Origin: Diphasiastrum complanatum
Taxonomy: Eukaryota > Streptophyta > Lycopodiopsida > Lycopodiales > Lycopodiaceae
DNA: 64,000 nucleotides
Direction of reading: 5' to 3'
NCBI GenBank assembly: GCA_029204225.1
Contig: MU832068.1
Coordinates: 24,950 to 88,949, forward strand
In this document: piece by piece, positions 9,513 to 20,943 of the stretch
How positions within the stretch are numbered: position 1 is the stretch's first letter
How the letters are laid out: every line of letters starts with the position of its first letter
Position numbers and translations under genes: made by a program
Notes under the pieces: generated by a model
Seen by the model: only the letters and a program-made list of their open reading frames with translations
The model's database searches: none
What the model was told of the DNA's origin: nothing

Positions 9513-12500
9513 ATGGCGCAATGCTACTCAGAAAGTAAGCATTTTCCTGCAGCTGGGAACTTAAAGTTTTATAATGGAGCCTTCGCCGATGACTCAGTAT
9601 ATCGTTCTAGTGGTGGAAATGAGAAGTTATTCGAGCACTTTCATGAAAGGGGAGTCAAATCAGGCCATCGCAGAACTTACACAGAATTCGGATTGCCCAG
9701 AGATATGAATGGTGAAAATAGGCCTTTCGATCATGTCCCTCAGAGGTTCAGAGAGGGTGGATTATCTAGAGAAATCGATTTTAAGATAAGCTCGACAGAG
9801 TGTGGGAGTTTTAAACAAAAAGCCAATATCAGCAATGAAAGCAAGCTTGCAGCTACAGGCACGTTACGTGATTTTGGTGATTCTGATTCCAACAAATTGG
9901 GTTGTGCTCCCAGAAGCAGTCTGAAAAGAGAAGAGATGGTTTCTGCTGAGGCAAAGCCCATGCACCGTGATCAAAGCAGTGGATATGAGACAATTATTCC
10001 GAATTCCAGAAGCTCCTTAGAAAGAAGCTCTAAAGAACAAAAAACAGACAGCGGCAGTTTTGATGCAGAGCTTCAAAACCAAAGAAGGCCGAAAGGCAAT
10101 ACCGCCACATCGAAAATCAAAACCATTCCCAGACCATATGGACCAACCACTGCAAAAGAAACTCTTCCAGAAGATGAACATGTCTCAGGAAGATCAACCA
10201 GGTCAGAGAATAGCAGTGGATGGGCGTCCACAGGAGGATTTGCAAATACCAATTTCGAACGAGAACACAAATTTGAAAATACCTTCTTAGCGGAAGGAAA
10301 GTCAAAAGTGATGGAACATAGATCCTCGAGTTCACAGGGAGGAACTCAGGTTGATCCGAGTGATCTTCGACCTCCGCAAAATCTAAGAACTCGTCCAAGG
10401 ACCAGAAACCTCAGCGAAGGCAACTTTAGCAATATCTTTAAAGGGGAAGATTTAAAAAACGGCCTGAATGAAAGACGACTACATGTAGGGAGTCCCACTC
10501 GTTCTAGAGGCTGGAACGCATCGGCTGCTGGCAATGTCAGACCAATACTCCACGCAAATAGAAGTTCAATCAGCGAAGGAGGAGCCTCTGGTGGAGGGAT
10601 GTACACAGGAGAAAGCTCAAGATGGGGAACGGGGACAAAATTAAATGAGGCAGCACATAATCCTCCAGCGTTGCTGTATGACGGCTACCATGATTTAAAT
10701 TCCAGATTCATATCCTCTGAAATGAGTGCTGCTGCAGTTAGAGCTGAGATTGGATTCTATGAAGGGGTATTCGGCGCAGGCCAAGCGCCATATTTGGGGA
10801 GAACTGACAATGGAAAGCAATCAATTACGTCGAATCAAATCGGGGAGGCGAGTTTAAACCATGCCAGAGTTGATGGAGCACCTTCGGTGAGTGAAAGGCT
10901 TTCTTTTGGATCAAACACGGCAGAAAGTGGAAATCGCATTAGTTCTAAAGCAGATCGTACTCACGCTGGAGAGGCCTCAGATGTTAAATTCCGTGGTCAG
11001 AACTTGAATGGTGGCCAATTTTTGGAAGGCCGTTTTGATTTAAAGGATGGCTTTGCAAACGGTAGATCCAGCGGCTCCGATCATAGGCCATCCATAAAAG
11101 GCACTCTGATTGTCGGAAACTCCAGTGGAAGATCTGATGGTAGAAGTTCCCTTGATGGAAACCTGGGAGCGGCAAGAGCAATTTTCAAGACTGAAAATAC
11201 CAATTTGGAAGGTGATCAATCAACTAATGGTAGATCCTATGCACTCAATGGCTTTGTTCATCCAAAACACGAAAATCTCCCCAAGAAAAATGGAAGTGTT
11301 CAGCACAATCGAGCTAAATCTACAGACGCCGCCTATGGAAACATCTCTAATCTGGTTACAGGGGAGAGTTTCCTTTTCAGAAAAGCTAGTTTTACCAGTA
11401 GCAAGGATGATGCAGAGGAGGTAAAAAGATTAGGAAACGAACAATACAAGAAAGGCCGTTTTGCCGAGGCCCTTGCCTTATACGAAAGAGCTATTTTCTT
11501 GGCACCAGGCCAAGCTTCATATCATAGCAACAGAGCTGCTGCTTTATCAGCCCTGGGACGGTTGGTTGATGCAGTGCAGGAATGTAAGGAAGCAATTAGG
11601 CTCGATCCTTTATATGCTCGTGCTCGCAGACGTCTTACATCGTTATTTTTGAGGCATGTATCCCGATCCATCCCTTCACTACTACTGGTTCTCCAGCAAA
11701 ACCGTAATAAATCAGAGTGCAATTTTGTTGAAGTTTATGTATGCTTCTTTTTACAAAGATTGCAATTTACTTATGCGCACCGTATAAAGCGAAGTAAAAT
11801 GTCGCGTACATCTATGCTGCCCTGATACAACAACAAGGAACAGGGATTAATCCAAGAAGAAGAGTTCTAAGGAATTGACCATGACGACCTATTCCATGGA
11901 CTGCACCAAAGGGTCAAATATACAAGTATAACATAAACTAAAACAACTTTTGATGGTTGGATGCAGAAAGTTGCAATCCATAGCCACTAGCCATAAGTGT
12001 ATGAAGATAAAAATTGGTCTGCATAAGAATTTTCTGTAGAATAATTAATCTATTGATAGAGAATGTGGAAGTATCCCATTTCACAGCGCGCTTTTTTCCT
12101 TAGGTTTGTATGCAGTCTGGAATGACATGTTAGCAATACTGCCACACTAAAATGGAATGTTCTGTTCCTCATCCTCAGCTACTAACTATTATGATTTTGA
12201 TGGGACAGGCTAGGGCAAATCGAAGATGCAAAAAAAACTTTCTATGCTGCAGGAGAGGAGTTGGATGCTGGTGACATGCAGCAGATTCAGAATATTGAAA
12301 AACATCATGTCAGATGTTTTGAAGCAAGGAAAGTTTCTGATTGGAAAACTGTTTTAAGAGAGAGTGATTCTGCTGTTTTGGCTGGAGCAGATTCTGCACC
12401 AAAGGTAGTATGCACATTCTTAAATCTTCTCGAAAATCTGTAACATTTTCATCTCTACAGTAAATGTCTAAGCTAATCTTTACTTTATGTTTACGCAGGT

Positions 12501-14340
12501 CCTTGCACTCAAAGCTGAGGCATTGCTAAATTTACACAGGCCAGACGAAGCAGCACAAGTCTTATCAATAGCACAAAGATTAGAAGCAGCTTTAACCACA
12601 GGAGGAATTACACTCCCTGACAGCACTGTGTTAGTTGTTCAAGCACAATTTGATATGTCTCAAGGAAGGCAAGACTTTGACATCATTCATTCAAAATTTA
12701 TATTTCTCTTATTGCATATCCTCGCATCGTGTAAAGAGGATTTCTCTATGATGAGTGTTGATCCTTAGATTTCATGTCCTTTTTCCATTTTTCCACACAC
12801 ACTTGCTAGCAGAAATAATTTCCTCATTATGAACAATGACTAGCGTTTGTATTGTGAGCCTTGCTATTAAAACATGTATATATCTGTTTCACTATTGATC
12901 ACAAACAGTAGAGCCCACATCCCTCGCTCCTCTCCCCTTTTCTCTTTCTCTGCTTTGGGGCTGTATTAATTAGCAGGAGGCTCTCACCTGAAACAGATAT
13001 CAACAGGCATTGGTAGCTGCAGAAAAAGCCGCCCACATTCAACCTAAAAACATCGAAGTTTCAAATTTCTTGAAGAAGTTGATAGCAATCCTAAAAGCAC
13101 GCAAGATCGGAAACCAGCTTTTTAAAGTCGGCAAATATTTCGAAGCTTGTGCAGCATATGGAGAAGGCTTGGAGGCAGACTCAACAAATGCAGTCCTGCT
13201 CTGCAACCGAGCAGCATGTAGATTTAGCATAGGGCTATGGGAAAAGTCGATAGAAGATTGTGATGCAGCCTTGGAGGCACAGCCTACTTACGTCAAGGCT
13301 CGCCTCAGGCGTGCACATTCATATGCTAAGGTATATATCCTCATAAGTTTTACGGTAATAAAGCTAGGATTCAGGTTAATTGTCTTGTTGTATGGTGCAT
13401 GTTCATCCGTGGCCTTTGAGCTGTTGTTTTAAGAGCTGAGCTTCGATTAAACTGAATGGAATATTTTGTCTCTTGAAGTTGGAGAAATGGGAAGAGGCAT
13501 TGAGAGATTTTGAAGCAGTAAAGAGGGAGCTACCAGGAAATGTGGAGGTCGCTCGGGCACTTTTTGATGCACAGGTAGCATTCCATAAAGCACGTGGTGA
13601 AGAAGTCTCCAAAACACAGTTTGGAGCAGAAGTAGAGAAGGTTTCTGGCATTGATCAATTCAGCAAAGCCATTACGTCTCCAGGTTCAAAGCTCTCAGAT
13701 GAGGAATTATACTGATTTGTTAGCCATTTATAATCTATTTGAGTGGAAATTCAGTTTCAGATCGTCAAAATCAGTAAAAGCAACTTTCTTGTATCCCTTG
13801 CAATCATAGAAACACTACATTATCCCCAACTGTTATAGATATGCCTGCTCACTAGCTCTGTGTTTGTGTGCAGGATTGGCAGTGGTTCAATTTATTACAA
13901 GGTGGAGCGAGAGTTGCAAGCAATTTCTGCCCTTTGTGGATCAACTCTGCCAACGCTATCCTGCTGTGAATTTCCTCACGGTGGCTATCGACCTCATTCT
14001 TTCTTATCCAGCTAACAATCAGGGCATTCTTTAGAATTACTAATGAATAGGTGTCAATTACTGAATGTGGTTGTGGATAATTGCACAAAAGTCGTTAAAA
14101 ATAGACACAAAGTAAATCTAATAGAATGTGTTGTTCACTCCATCACTTCCAATTTCTAACAAGTTGCATTTTTGTGCAAATGTGAAGGTTGACATAGAGG
14201 AAATCCCATACCTTGCTAAGTTGGAGAATGTTGCCGATGTGCCAACATTGAAGATCTACAGGAATGGCCAGAAAGTGCAAGAGCTTAATGGACCAAGCCA
14301 TCAAGACCTCGAGCACGCACTACAATTTTTTACACAATAA
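9513..14340 (+). CDS. TTL: TPR and thioredoxin-like (TTL) protein, seven exons
   Basis: Inferred exons: 9513-11653, 12209-12404, 12499-12668, 12997-13330, 13479-13683, 13874-13980, 14188-14340, giving 3306 bp and 1101 residues with frame kept throughout. The ATG at 9513 has a good context (AAGATGGCG). Residues 1-630 are Ser/Gly/Asn-rich and look disordered. TPR repeats start at about 632 (EEVKRLGNEQYKKGRFAEAL) and run to about 960 in two blocks. Residues about 1005-1101 form a thioredoxin-like fold with WSESCK instead of WCGPC, so only the second Cys (about 1030) remains, and with the cis-Pro motif VPTLKIY (P about 1070). This is the TTL family signature: a co-chaperone or scaffold rather than a redox enzyme. 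Arabidopsis members act in osmotic/ABA tolerance and brassinosteroid signalling. Those proteins are about 690 residues, so this N-terminal region is unusually long. Confidence 0.88.
11654..12208 (+). other. TTL intron 1, probable GC-AG intron
   Basis: Exon 1 must end in phase 2 after TTGAG to keep frame with exon 2 (G CTA GGG CAA ATC: R-L-G-Q-I). The bases that follow are GCATGT, a GC donor. The nearest GT (at 11658, after CAT) would be phase 0 and would not match the exon 2 frame. The acceptor is GGGACAG at 12208. Confidence 0.7.
12669..12996 (+). other. TTL intron 3, probable GC-AG intron
   Basis: Exon 3 ends ...CAA GGA AG and is followed by GCAAGA, close to the GC-AG donor consensus AG|GCAAGT. 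Joining to A TAT CAA CAG GCA TTG after the acceptor ACAG at 12996 restores GRYQQALVAAEKA, the expected TPR sequence. No GT donor nearby gives a continuous TPR. Confidence 0.75.
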
Positions 14341-14341
14341 A
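14336..14341 (+). terminator. AATAAA overlapping the TTL stop codon
   Basis: AATAAA spans the TAA stop at 14338-14340. It is a possible polyadenylation signal, though one this close to the stop would leave a very short 3' UTR. Confidence 0.3.
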
Positions 14342-15035
14342 CCATTTAATTTTGGAGAATAAGTATGGGATTTTTTATCCATGGTAAATAAGCAAAAGTT
14401 AAGCATCAAAATCAAGAATTGCGTGTTATCTAAATCTATGGTTTGTGCGTTAGCACTTATATCCAAGAATTGGAAAGGAGAGTGACAATGTGTTCTCCGT
14501 AGTTCATGTATTAAATGCTAAAATATTTTTCAAATAACATTTATACAATTTTAGTGTTTATGGACTATTTTGGAAAGTGACGATGCATACCCTTTCTTGG
14601 CATGTGTACAATATGCTTTTTGGAACAAGAAAATTAAACTAGAACATCATATTAAAAGAACTCGTTAATCAAGATCTAGTCGACAAAGCAAGACTAAATC
14701 TTTTGAAGCCCTTTATTCATAACCCAACAAGGTGAAATAAAGCTGAAAAGTTCATATATTACTTAAAAAGCACCACAAAGCATAACCAATTTCAAGACAT
14801 CCAGCAGATACCTATCACCATTCCACAACACAACTGGACGACTTAGCACAGTGGGGAAGACATAGTTGAACGTCAATTGTTATCCATGTCCAAACGAGCT
14901 ATATCACTTAATAGCATAAATAGCATTAGTAATTCATAGTCCAATCATCCCATATAGTGCAAAGTTTCTAAGAGATAGGCCAAATCCTAATATCAATGTT
15001 ATCAGGGCTTGTGCCATGCTAATCAAGTATGTGGG
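14342..15035. other. Intergenic DNA, nothing recognised
   Basis: AT-rich sequence after TTL, presumably including its 3' UTR. No coding, RNA or repeat signal seen. Confidence 0.6.
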
Positions 15036-16000
15036 CTATTGGACCATATCATTTAAATCAATTTTTAAAGATGTGTCTGGATAGACTATTCTAGAGTCTT
15101 GGGCCATTTGAAGGTGTGCTTGGCTTGGCACTAATGGTGACTTTATCCTCTCTGGTGTCTTCTGCCATTGACTTGCCTTGGGAGGGGGCTTTGTGTGAGG
15201 TACCGACCCTTGATGATTCTCCCACAGGCACATCCAGCTGCTCAATAGTGAATGAGGTATCAAATTCCATAGCGGCCTAGGTTGAAGCTTGAGTGCTTGT
15301 TGGTTCAGGTGAGATCCCTTGATCTTGCACTGATGGCCCTTGATGGTTGTGGCGGCTGCTGCATGTCTTGAGGCATGGCTGGAGGACCCTGTTTTTCTAT
15401 CAAAACATCCAGTTTTTTTTTCCAGCTCATCGTTTTGTTGCTCGAGTTTGCAAATCACATCGATGAAGGAGTCAATATATTTCGCTTGCTTGACCTCAAA
15501 GTCCCACAACAGCTTCTTATGCATTTGCAATTTCACAATGGCTTAATTGTATTTGGCTATGGGGACAGGACTGGTGTCCGGCATTGGTGGCAATACAAGA
15601 TAAAAATCAATTGTTTGTTGGTGCTCTACGCACTTATTCTGTCAGGCCTTAATCACCTTTTCTTTGTTTAGCACCATAGTGGTTTGGTGCTTCGTCTGTT
15701 TCTTCTTAGCTTCTAGTTGGGCTTGCAGTTGCTTTTGTGATGCTTGTAGGGCGAGGAAGATCGCTTGATAGGACTAGATGCTGGTCTACATCACATCCAT
15801 CTCCCGTTGCATTTTGGCCATGTGAGCCTTTGCTTGGTCAGCTTCTTGTTGCAGCATTTGGATTTGTTGCTCGGTTGTCTCTTTTGTCTGCTTTTCTGCT
15901 GCTGCCAACCGTTGGTGATGGAGGCGGTCAATGAGTATTCAATTGAGATCCTTCACGAGGGCATGTACATGAGAGAATGTGTTGGGCCGCAGGCACATCG
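15036..16000 (-). pseudogene. Decayed Gln-rich coiled-coil ORF of unknown family
   Basis: The last 166 codons (15536 to 15036) are open on the minus strand, starting with KLQMHKKLLWDFEVKQAKY and a heptad-like stretch ICKLEQQNDELEKK. Reading upstream, related frames broken by several stops give more Gln/Lys/Glu-rich coiled coil, for example EQQIQMLQQEADQAKAHMAK near 15850. This looks like a once longer protein of several hundred residues, such as a transposon-encoded ORF, that has gathered stops. I do not recognise the family. Base composition is richer in GC than the flanks. A short direct repeat (TTGGTCTTCTACCCCCTTG) lies at about 16250-16325. Confidence 0.4.
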
Positions 16001-16339
16001 CCCTTTGTCGGGAGAGATTCCCATATCCAGTGTCAGTGGATTTGGCACACTCGTTGGTGACAGGCCCGTAGTTGTCCTTGTTGCAATGGGATGTTCTTGG
16101 GCTTGTTGTGCTGGTTGTGCCCCCTTATCGTAGATGTCTAGGGGGGTGAGACTAATGGGATACACCATGTAGGTATGTATCGGCGATCTGACTACTTATG
16201 CTAAAACAATGACCTCTGCCCCTTGATTTGTTGTTGTGTCTGTCGCAAGTTGGTCTTCTACCCCCTTGGGCCTCTTGGTCTGATGTTGTGTCCGTTGTGG
16301 CCTCTTGGTCTTCTACCCCCTTGTTATCTCCTATCACTT

Positions 16340-17245
16340 AATCCAATTTCTTCATATATGGGAGGCAGGCGAGGAAGTGATCAACTCGTGCAGTCGGCCG
16401 TTGCTATGGGTACACATACTCTATGATGGTGGTGCATTGTTGTAGTGGAGGGATATAGTCTTGGAATCTGCAAATCTTCAAGATAGAATCTAGTAGCTTT
16501 TCACCATGCCTGTGCCTCATAGGGTTTTGGTACTGGAATCAGTTCTAGCAGTAGGGGCCTTACTTACATTAGTTTGTCACACCTGATGCATGAGGTGTGA
16601 CATCATCGGGATGCACTATGAATTCCAGTCATCTTGACTGAGTCTTCTTGGTGGGCCTACTTGATTCTACTTCATGTTTGCCTTTCCCTTTAAAATCCTT
16701 CACCATTGTGGCAAGTTTAAGTGTCTAAATTTCTCAAAATAGTAAGCTCAAAAGGTAAAAAGAAGTAAAATATTTGCCGATTTTAGTAGGTGAGCTTTGA
16801 GAAATCTTGGGTGGCCCCTCCCTGTGAGTGCCTTAGAGATGCTTGGGAATGCTAGAAATTTTCTAGAAAATTTTGGCAACATCTCTTTAGTAGAAGTATG
16901 TGTTAGTTGAATTCCCCCCATATTTATACACCTCCTCTCCAAATTTGGAGAGTATACATATCAGATGCTAGACCGACTAAAATAGACATCATTAGAGAAA
17001 ATATGGGCCCAAAGAGGGCCCTATAAGAAATGCCATGTAGGAGAGAGAAAAATAACTATAAAGTAATTAAAATATCATTTTCTAACTTCTTTAGGCATCT
17101 GCCCGCACTACTTTCCATGTAAATGAATGCACCTTAGTTTAGTCACATCAAACTTCATTGGTGTTTAACCACAGTTGAAGTTTTTCAAAATGCTGAAATA
17201 TTGCCTCCCAATAGTTGGGAACACTCAAAAATTTGAATTAGGAGT
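16340..17245. other. Intergenic DNA, nothing recognised
   Basis: No supported gene. The stretch ends at the 3' LTR of a minus-strand copia element. Confidence 0.5.
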
Positions 17246-17900
17246 TGTGAAAAATACAGATCCTAAGTGGATCTAAATTCCAAGATCATTGGCTTGAATG
17301 CTTGCACTCCAAACTACATAAGCTAGGAATTGGCAACACATTCTATGCTACCTAGAATGCAAAGAACTTGATCAAAAAGCATTTATCACAAATGGAAACT
17401 TCCATAAACATCAAGTGCGGCCCAAAATAGCATTATACAGTCCATAATACATCAGCCTATCACTTTTGGAAAGCACCTAAGATCATACACAATAGCTTGA
17501 AGACAATACACACAACAATGCTCTCAATGGAGGAAGAAACAATGACAATGATCTATTGATCTCAATGAAGCATACAAAAGGTTTCTCCAACCTGTTCTCC
17601 ACGACTTCCCTACTATTTATGGATGAGGAAGATGACTCTCTCTCCTCTCTCTAGAAGGTACTTGACCCTAGATATTCTCTATATAGGAAAAATAGCTAAA
17701 AATGGCTTATATGACCAAAATACATCAAAATGGCCTCATTTTGAAGGGTATGAAGTTTGACACTTCATCATACTGAAAAAATACAGTAAATAAAAACATT
17801 GTGGCCTGGTTCACACGTGTGAAACTCCAGAACCAAAACTATTTACAATTTTAGCCAATTTAGGCTTCAAACTAGCTAGGAAATGTTGACAATTTTCACA
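17246..17900 (-). repeat. 3' LTR of a copia element
   Basis: Bounded by TGTGAA and TTCACA, with a polypurine tract (minus GAAGAGGGAG) immediately outside it at 17901-17911. It is related in sequence to the 676-1348 LTR, especially near its 3' end. It carries CACACGTGTG at 17812-17821. The matching 5' LTR is not in place. Confidence 0.7.
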
Positions 17901-19410
17901 CTCCCTCTTCAACATTGGATGCTAGTTTCAACATAGTCTTTGAGCACATTCCAAGATTAGATCTATGCATTAAATATAGGTCCTTTCCCAATGGTTTGGT
18001 GAAGATATCAGCCACACACTCCTTTGAAGAGACATGTTGAAGCTCCACCTCTTTGGCAATGACTTGATCTCTCACAAAATGGTGAGCAATCTCAATGTGC
18101 TTGCTCCTTGCATGAAAAACAGGATTGCTTGCCAAGCTTTGGGCTGAAAGGTTATCACAAAGTATGATTGGAGTCTTCTCTGGTTCCAGCAAGTGAAGAT
18201 CCAATAACATCCTCTTGATCCAAAGAATCTCCTTGGTGCATGTTGTTAATGCCTTGTACTCGGCTTCGGTGGAAGATAGAGAGATAGTTGGTTGCTTCTT
18301 TGATAGCCATGAGACCACTCCATCTCCAAGATAGATTGCAAAGGCACTTGTTGACTTCCTATCCATTTGATCACCTGCAAAATCTGAATCTGAAAATCCA
18401 CAAAGGTTAGGTGTAGTACCTCCATACAAGATGCCAAAATCTCTAGATCCCGAGATGTATCTAAGTACTCTCTTTCCTAGCTTCCAATGAGCCTCACTAG
18501 GATCTTGCATAAATTGACTTAGTTTACCAACCACAAAGCTTAGATCAGGTCTTGTGATGGTTAACCATATAAGAGATCCTATTAGCTTTCTATAGAGAGT
18601 AATGTCCTTGAAGGATCTTTCATTACTTCTTGTAGTTAGCTTTACATTTGATTCCATAGGAGTAGAAACAACTTTACAATCTTCCATATGAAACCTTTTT
18701 AGAATAGAGTTAACATACTTTTCTTGACATATGAATGTAGATTTAGAAGTTCTAATAATCTCTATTCCTAAGATATAATGAAGTTTACCAAGATCTTGAA
18801 TTTCAAACTCTCTTTTGAGTGCCATCTTGATTTCATCTATATCTAGATTGTTACCACCACTTAAGATAATGTCATCAACATAGATCAAAAGTAAAGTGAT
18901 ATCATTTTCATTCAATCTAAAGTAGAGAGAATGATCATACTCACTCATAACAAAGTTTTGAGAAAGTAAGAAGGAATTGAGCTTAGCATACCAACTCCTT
19001 GGTGCTTGCTTTAGCCCATACAAACTCTTTTGGAGATAGCACACATGATTAGGCTCATCATGTGAAACATAGCCCTCGGGTTGCTCCATGTAAATATCTT
19101 CTTCAAGATCACCATTCAAGAAGGCATTAGTAACATCCATTTGCCACATATCCCAATCATAAAGAGTTGCAAGAGAGATTAGGATTCGAATAGTTACCAT
19201 CTTTGCCACGGGTGCAAAGGTCTCATCATAGTCAATACCATATTCTTGAGCATACCCCTTTGCCACCAACCTTGCCTTGTACTTGTTGATTGATCCATCT
19301 TGATTTGTCTTGATCTTGAAGATCCACTTACAACCAATTGCCTTCTTGTCCTTTGGAAGCTTTACCAACCTCCATGTGTTGCTTTTGATGAGTGCTTGAT
19401 GCTCAATCAA
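17896..19410 (-). CDS. Copia reverse transcriptase-RNase H, open but 5'-truncated
   Basis: A 504-codon frame without stops. It starts inside RT at NTWRLVKLP.DKKAIGCKW and carries the copia RT blocks MDVTNAFLNGDLEEDIYMEQ, YGLKQAPRSWY and the catalytic LLIYVDDI. RNase H follows, with the expected SLSSTEAEY, ILCDN and ARSKHIEIAHHFVRD motifs and ADIFTKPLGKDL near the end. The stop codon TGA lies within the first bases of the 3' LTR. Gag, protease and integrase are missing: homology stops abruptly at about 19411, where unrelated sequence begins. RT copies the element RNA and RNase H removes it. The unbroken frame implies a young fragment. Confidence 0.9.
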   Translation of the reverse strand: MIEHQALIKSNTWRLVKLPKDKKAIGCKWIFKIKTNQDGSINKYKARLVAKGYAQEYGIDYDETFAPVAKMVTIRILISLATLYDWDMWQMDVTNAFLNGDLEEDIYMEQPEGYVSHDEPNHVCYLQKSLYGLKQAPRSWYAKLNSFLLSQNFVMSEYDHSLYFRLNENDITLLLIYVDDIILSGGNNLDIDEIKMALKREFEIQDLGKLHYILGIEIIRTSKSTFICQEKYVNSILKRFHMEDCKVVSTPMESNVKLTTRSNERSFKDITLYRKLIGSLIWLTITRPDLSFVVGKLSQFMQDPSEAHWKLGKRVLRYISGSRDFGILYGGTTPNLCGFSDSDFAGDQMDRKSTSAFAIYLGDGVVSWLSKKQPTISLSSTEAEYKALTTCTKEILWIKRMLLDLHLLEPEKTPIILCDNLSAQSLASNPVFHARSKHIEIAHHFVRDQVIAKEVELQHVSSKECVADIFTKPLGKDLYLMHRSNLGMCSKTMLKLASNVEEGV

Positions 19411-19467
19411 TCATCAGAAAACTGTAAAGTCTATTGTTCACACATATATCAAAACACAAATGGCCAA

Positions 19468-20103
19468 CTAGAAACTCACACATGGCGTACCTTTGATTGT
19501 TTGTAGTTGGCTCAAGGACAACAATTCATCAAGCCTGATAGAATCTATAGAGGATGATGATGATGATGCTGCCAACAGGTGGTCTGAAATCAACTCCTTG
19601 GCCAAGTTCTTTTGAATTCTCTTTGGTTTATCCATTATGTTTTGTGACGCCCTTTTCATCACAAAATCTTGTGCTCTCATAGTGTTGGCATATGAATCTC
19701 CAATTCCGAACTCTTGATTATGGAAACCCAAGTGTATGGCCATTCTAGTATATCTCGTGTTGTTCGGAATGCAGTAATAAGTCCTAGCTACACAATGTTT
19801 CACACAATGGGGTGGATGAGTACAGTGTTGACACTTCATGCTACAAACATCATGTGGAACGAGTCCTATTGGACACCTTGTCATCAATCTTCCAGAAAAG
19901 TGTTTGGAATTTTTCTTCCCAAATGACATTAAACAACTACAATCGATATTGCAACACTCAAATGCACCACCACATGTGGATAAGCGAACCACCCCTGGGA
20001 ATCCCTGCATTGTGGAAGTTGTATAGTGAATCCAATTGTGACAGTCAAATGCCCTTTGCATGCCCTCCATGCCTGTCATGTGAGATGGCGAAAACTCAAA
20101 CAT
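19468..20103 (-). CDS. Unrecognised Cys/His-rich protein remnant
   Basis: A 211-codon minus-strand frame with an orderly set of Cys and His residues: CC..DC.C near residue 52, then C...C..C....HC..HC between about 80 and 105, then YYCIPNN and a basic AIHLGFHNQ. A Ser-rich tail follows (seven Ser in a row broken once). The spacing suggests a zinc-binding module, possibly the DNA-binding part of a transposase, but I do not recognise the family. The frame passes through CAATCAAAG|GTACGCC near 19489, a good splice donor, so the true exon may end there. The next exon would lie where the copia fragment now begins, so the gene is probably truncated. Confidence 0.4.
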   Translation of the reverse strand: MFEFSPSHMTGMEGMQRAFDCHNWIHYTTSTMQGFPGVVRLSTCGGAFECCNIDCSCLMSFGKKNSKHFSGRLMTRCPIGLVPHDVCSMKCQHCTHPPHCVKHCVARTYYCIPNNTRYTRMAIHLGFHNQEFGIGDSYANTMRAQDFVMKRASQNIMDKPKRIQKNLAKELISDHLLAASSSSSSIDSIRLDELLSLSQLQTIKGTPCVSF

Positions 20104-20116
20104 CCGATCTTCTTTT

Positions 20117-20383
20117 TTATTCTCTGGGCATTTTGTTCACTGCTTTAGGACCTCCACAAAGCTCGACCATTTTTTGCAGCTCGCTTGACACAGGCAAATT
20201 TTGGAATAGCTGCAAAATTGATAGTGCAGGCTGGCCGACTGGATTTTCACCCACATTCATCTTTGTGATGTGAGTAGGACTTTCATCCTCACTAGAGGTG
20301 GTCAAGCTTAAATCGACTTGTTGATCCATGCTTGTTGATGGATTGATTCTTGTAGATGGAACAACATGAAATGGATATCTCAA
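20117..20383 (-). CDS. Possible upstream part of the Cys/His-rich protein
   Basis: An 88-codon minus-strand frame just upstream of, and in a different phase from, the Cys/His-rich frame. It is acidic and Ser/Thr-rich (MDQQVDLSLTTSSEDESP) and ends LCGGPKAVNKMPRE. It may be the N-terminal part of the same protein, separated by a frameshift. No known domain is visible. The 560 bp above it (20384-20943) hold nothing I can name. Confidence 0.3.
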   Translation of the reverse strand: MRYPFHVVPSTRINPSTSMDQQVDLSLTTSSEDESPTHITKMNVGENPVGQPALSILQLFQNLPVSSELQKMVELCGGPKAVNKMPRE

Positions 20384-20943
20384 TATATATTTTGGAGAAC
20401 CATGATTTCAACGGTGTGTAAATCACATTCCATCGTCTATCAACCAATAAAGCTCCATCTATTGTAGAGGAAGGAAATTTCCATGCCAGTACCAGTCATC
20501 ATTGCTCCTCCAGACGACTATTGAAATTCGGCTACATTATTATGGGAATGGGCTTTCTTGCCAATTATGACAGCCACTTTCAACTGTCACAAACTAGCTT
20601 CCAATAGAGCTATACAATCCCATCGAGAATTAGACCCTATTAAAAAAGTACCAAAATTCAAAATTATTTTACAACCCATTGACACACCCATGATATGAAT
20701 AACTTGCTGCTCCCTTTCTTAAGTTAACGATTTAGTCCAATTCTTGGATCAGTTATAGCGATTTATGGGAGAACGAAACTAAGAATATATATATTGGATT
20801 TCTTGAGCCCAACGCACCGACCATTAATGACCCCATTTAAGAACATGAGTTGGACTGTACAGTTATGCTTCCTACGCCCAGCTCTCAATATCCCAACTCT
20901 CAAAATGAGTCCTAATACCTAGTATCTCGGGAGAAAGAAAAAC

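Noticed and set aside
19714-20273. Plus-strand ORFs opposite the Cys/His-rich gene
   Set aside because: They are antisense shadows; the minus frame has the patterned Cys/His spacing and a splice donor.
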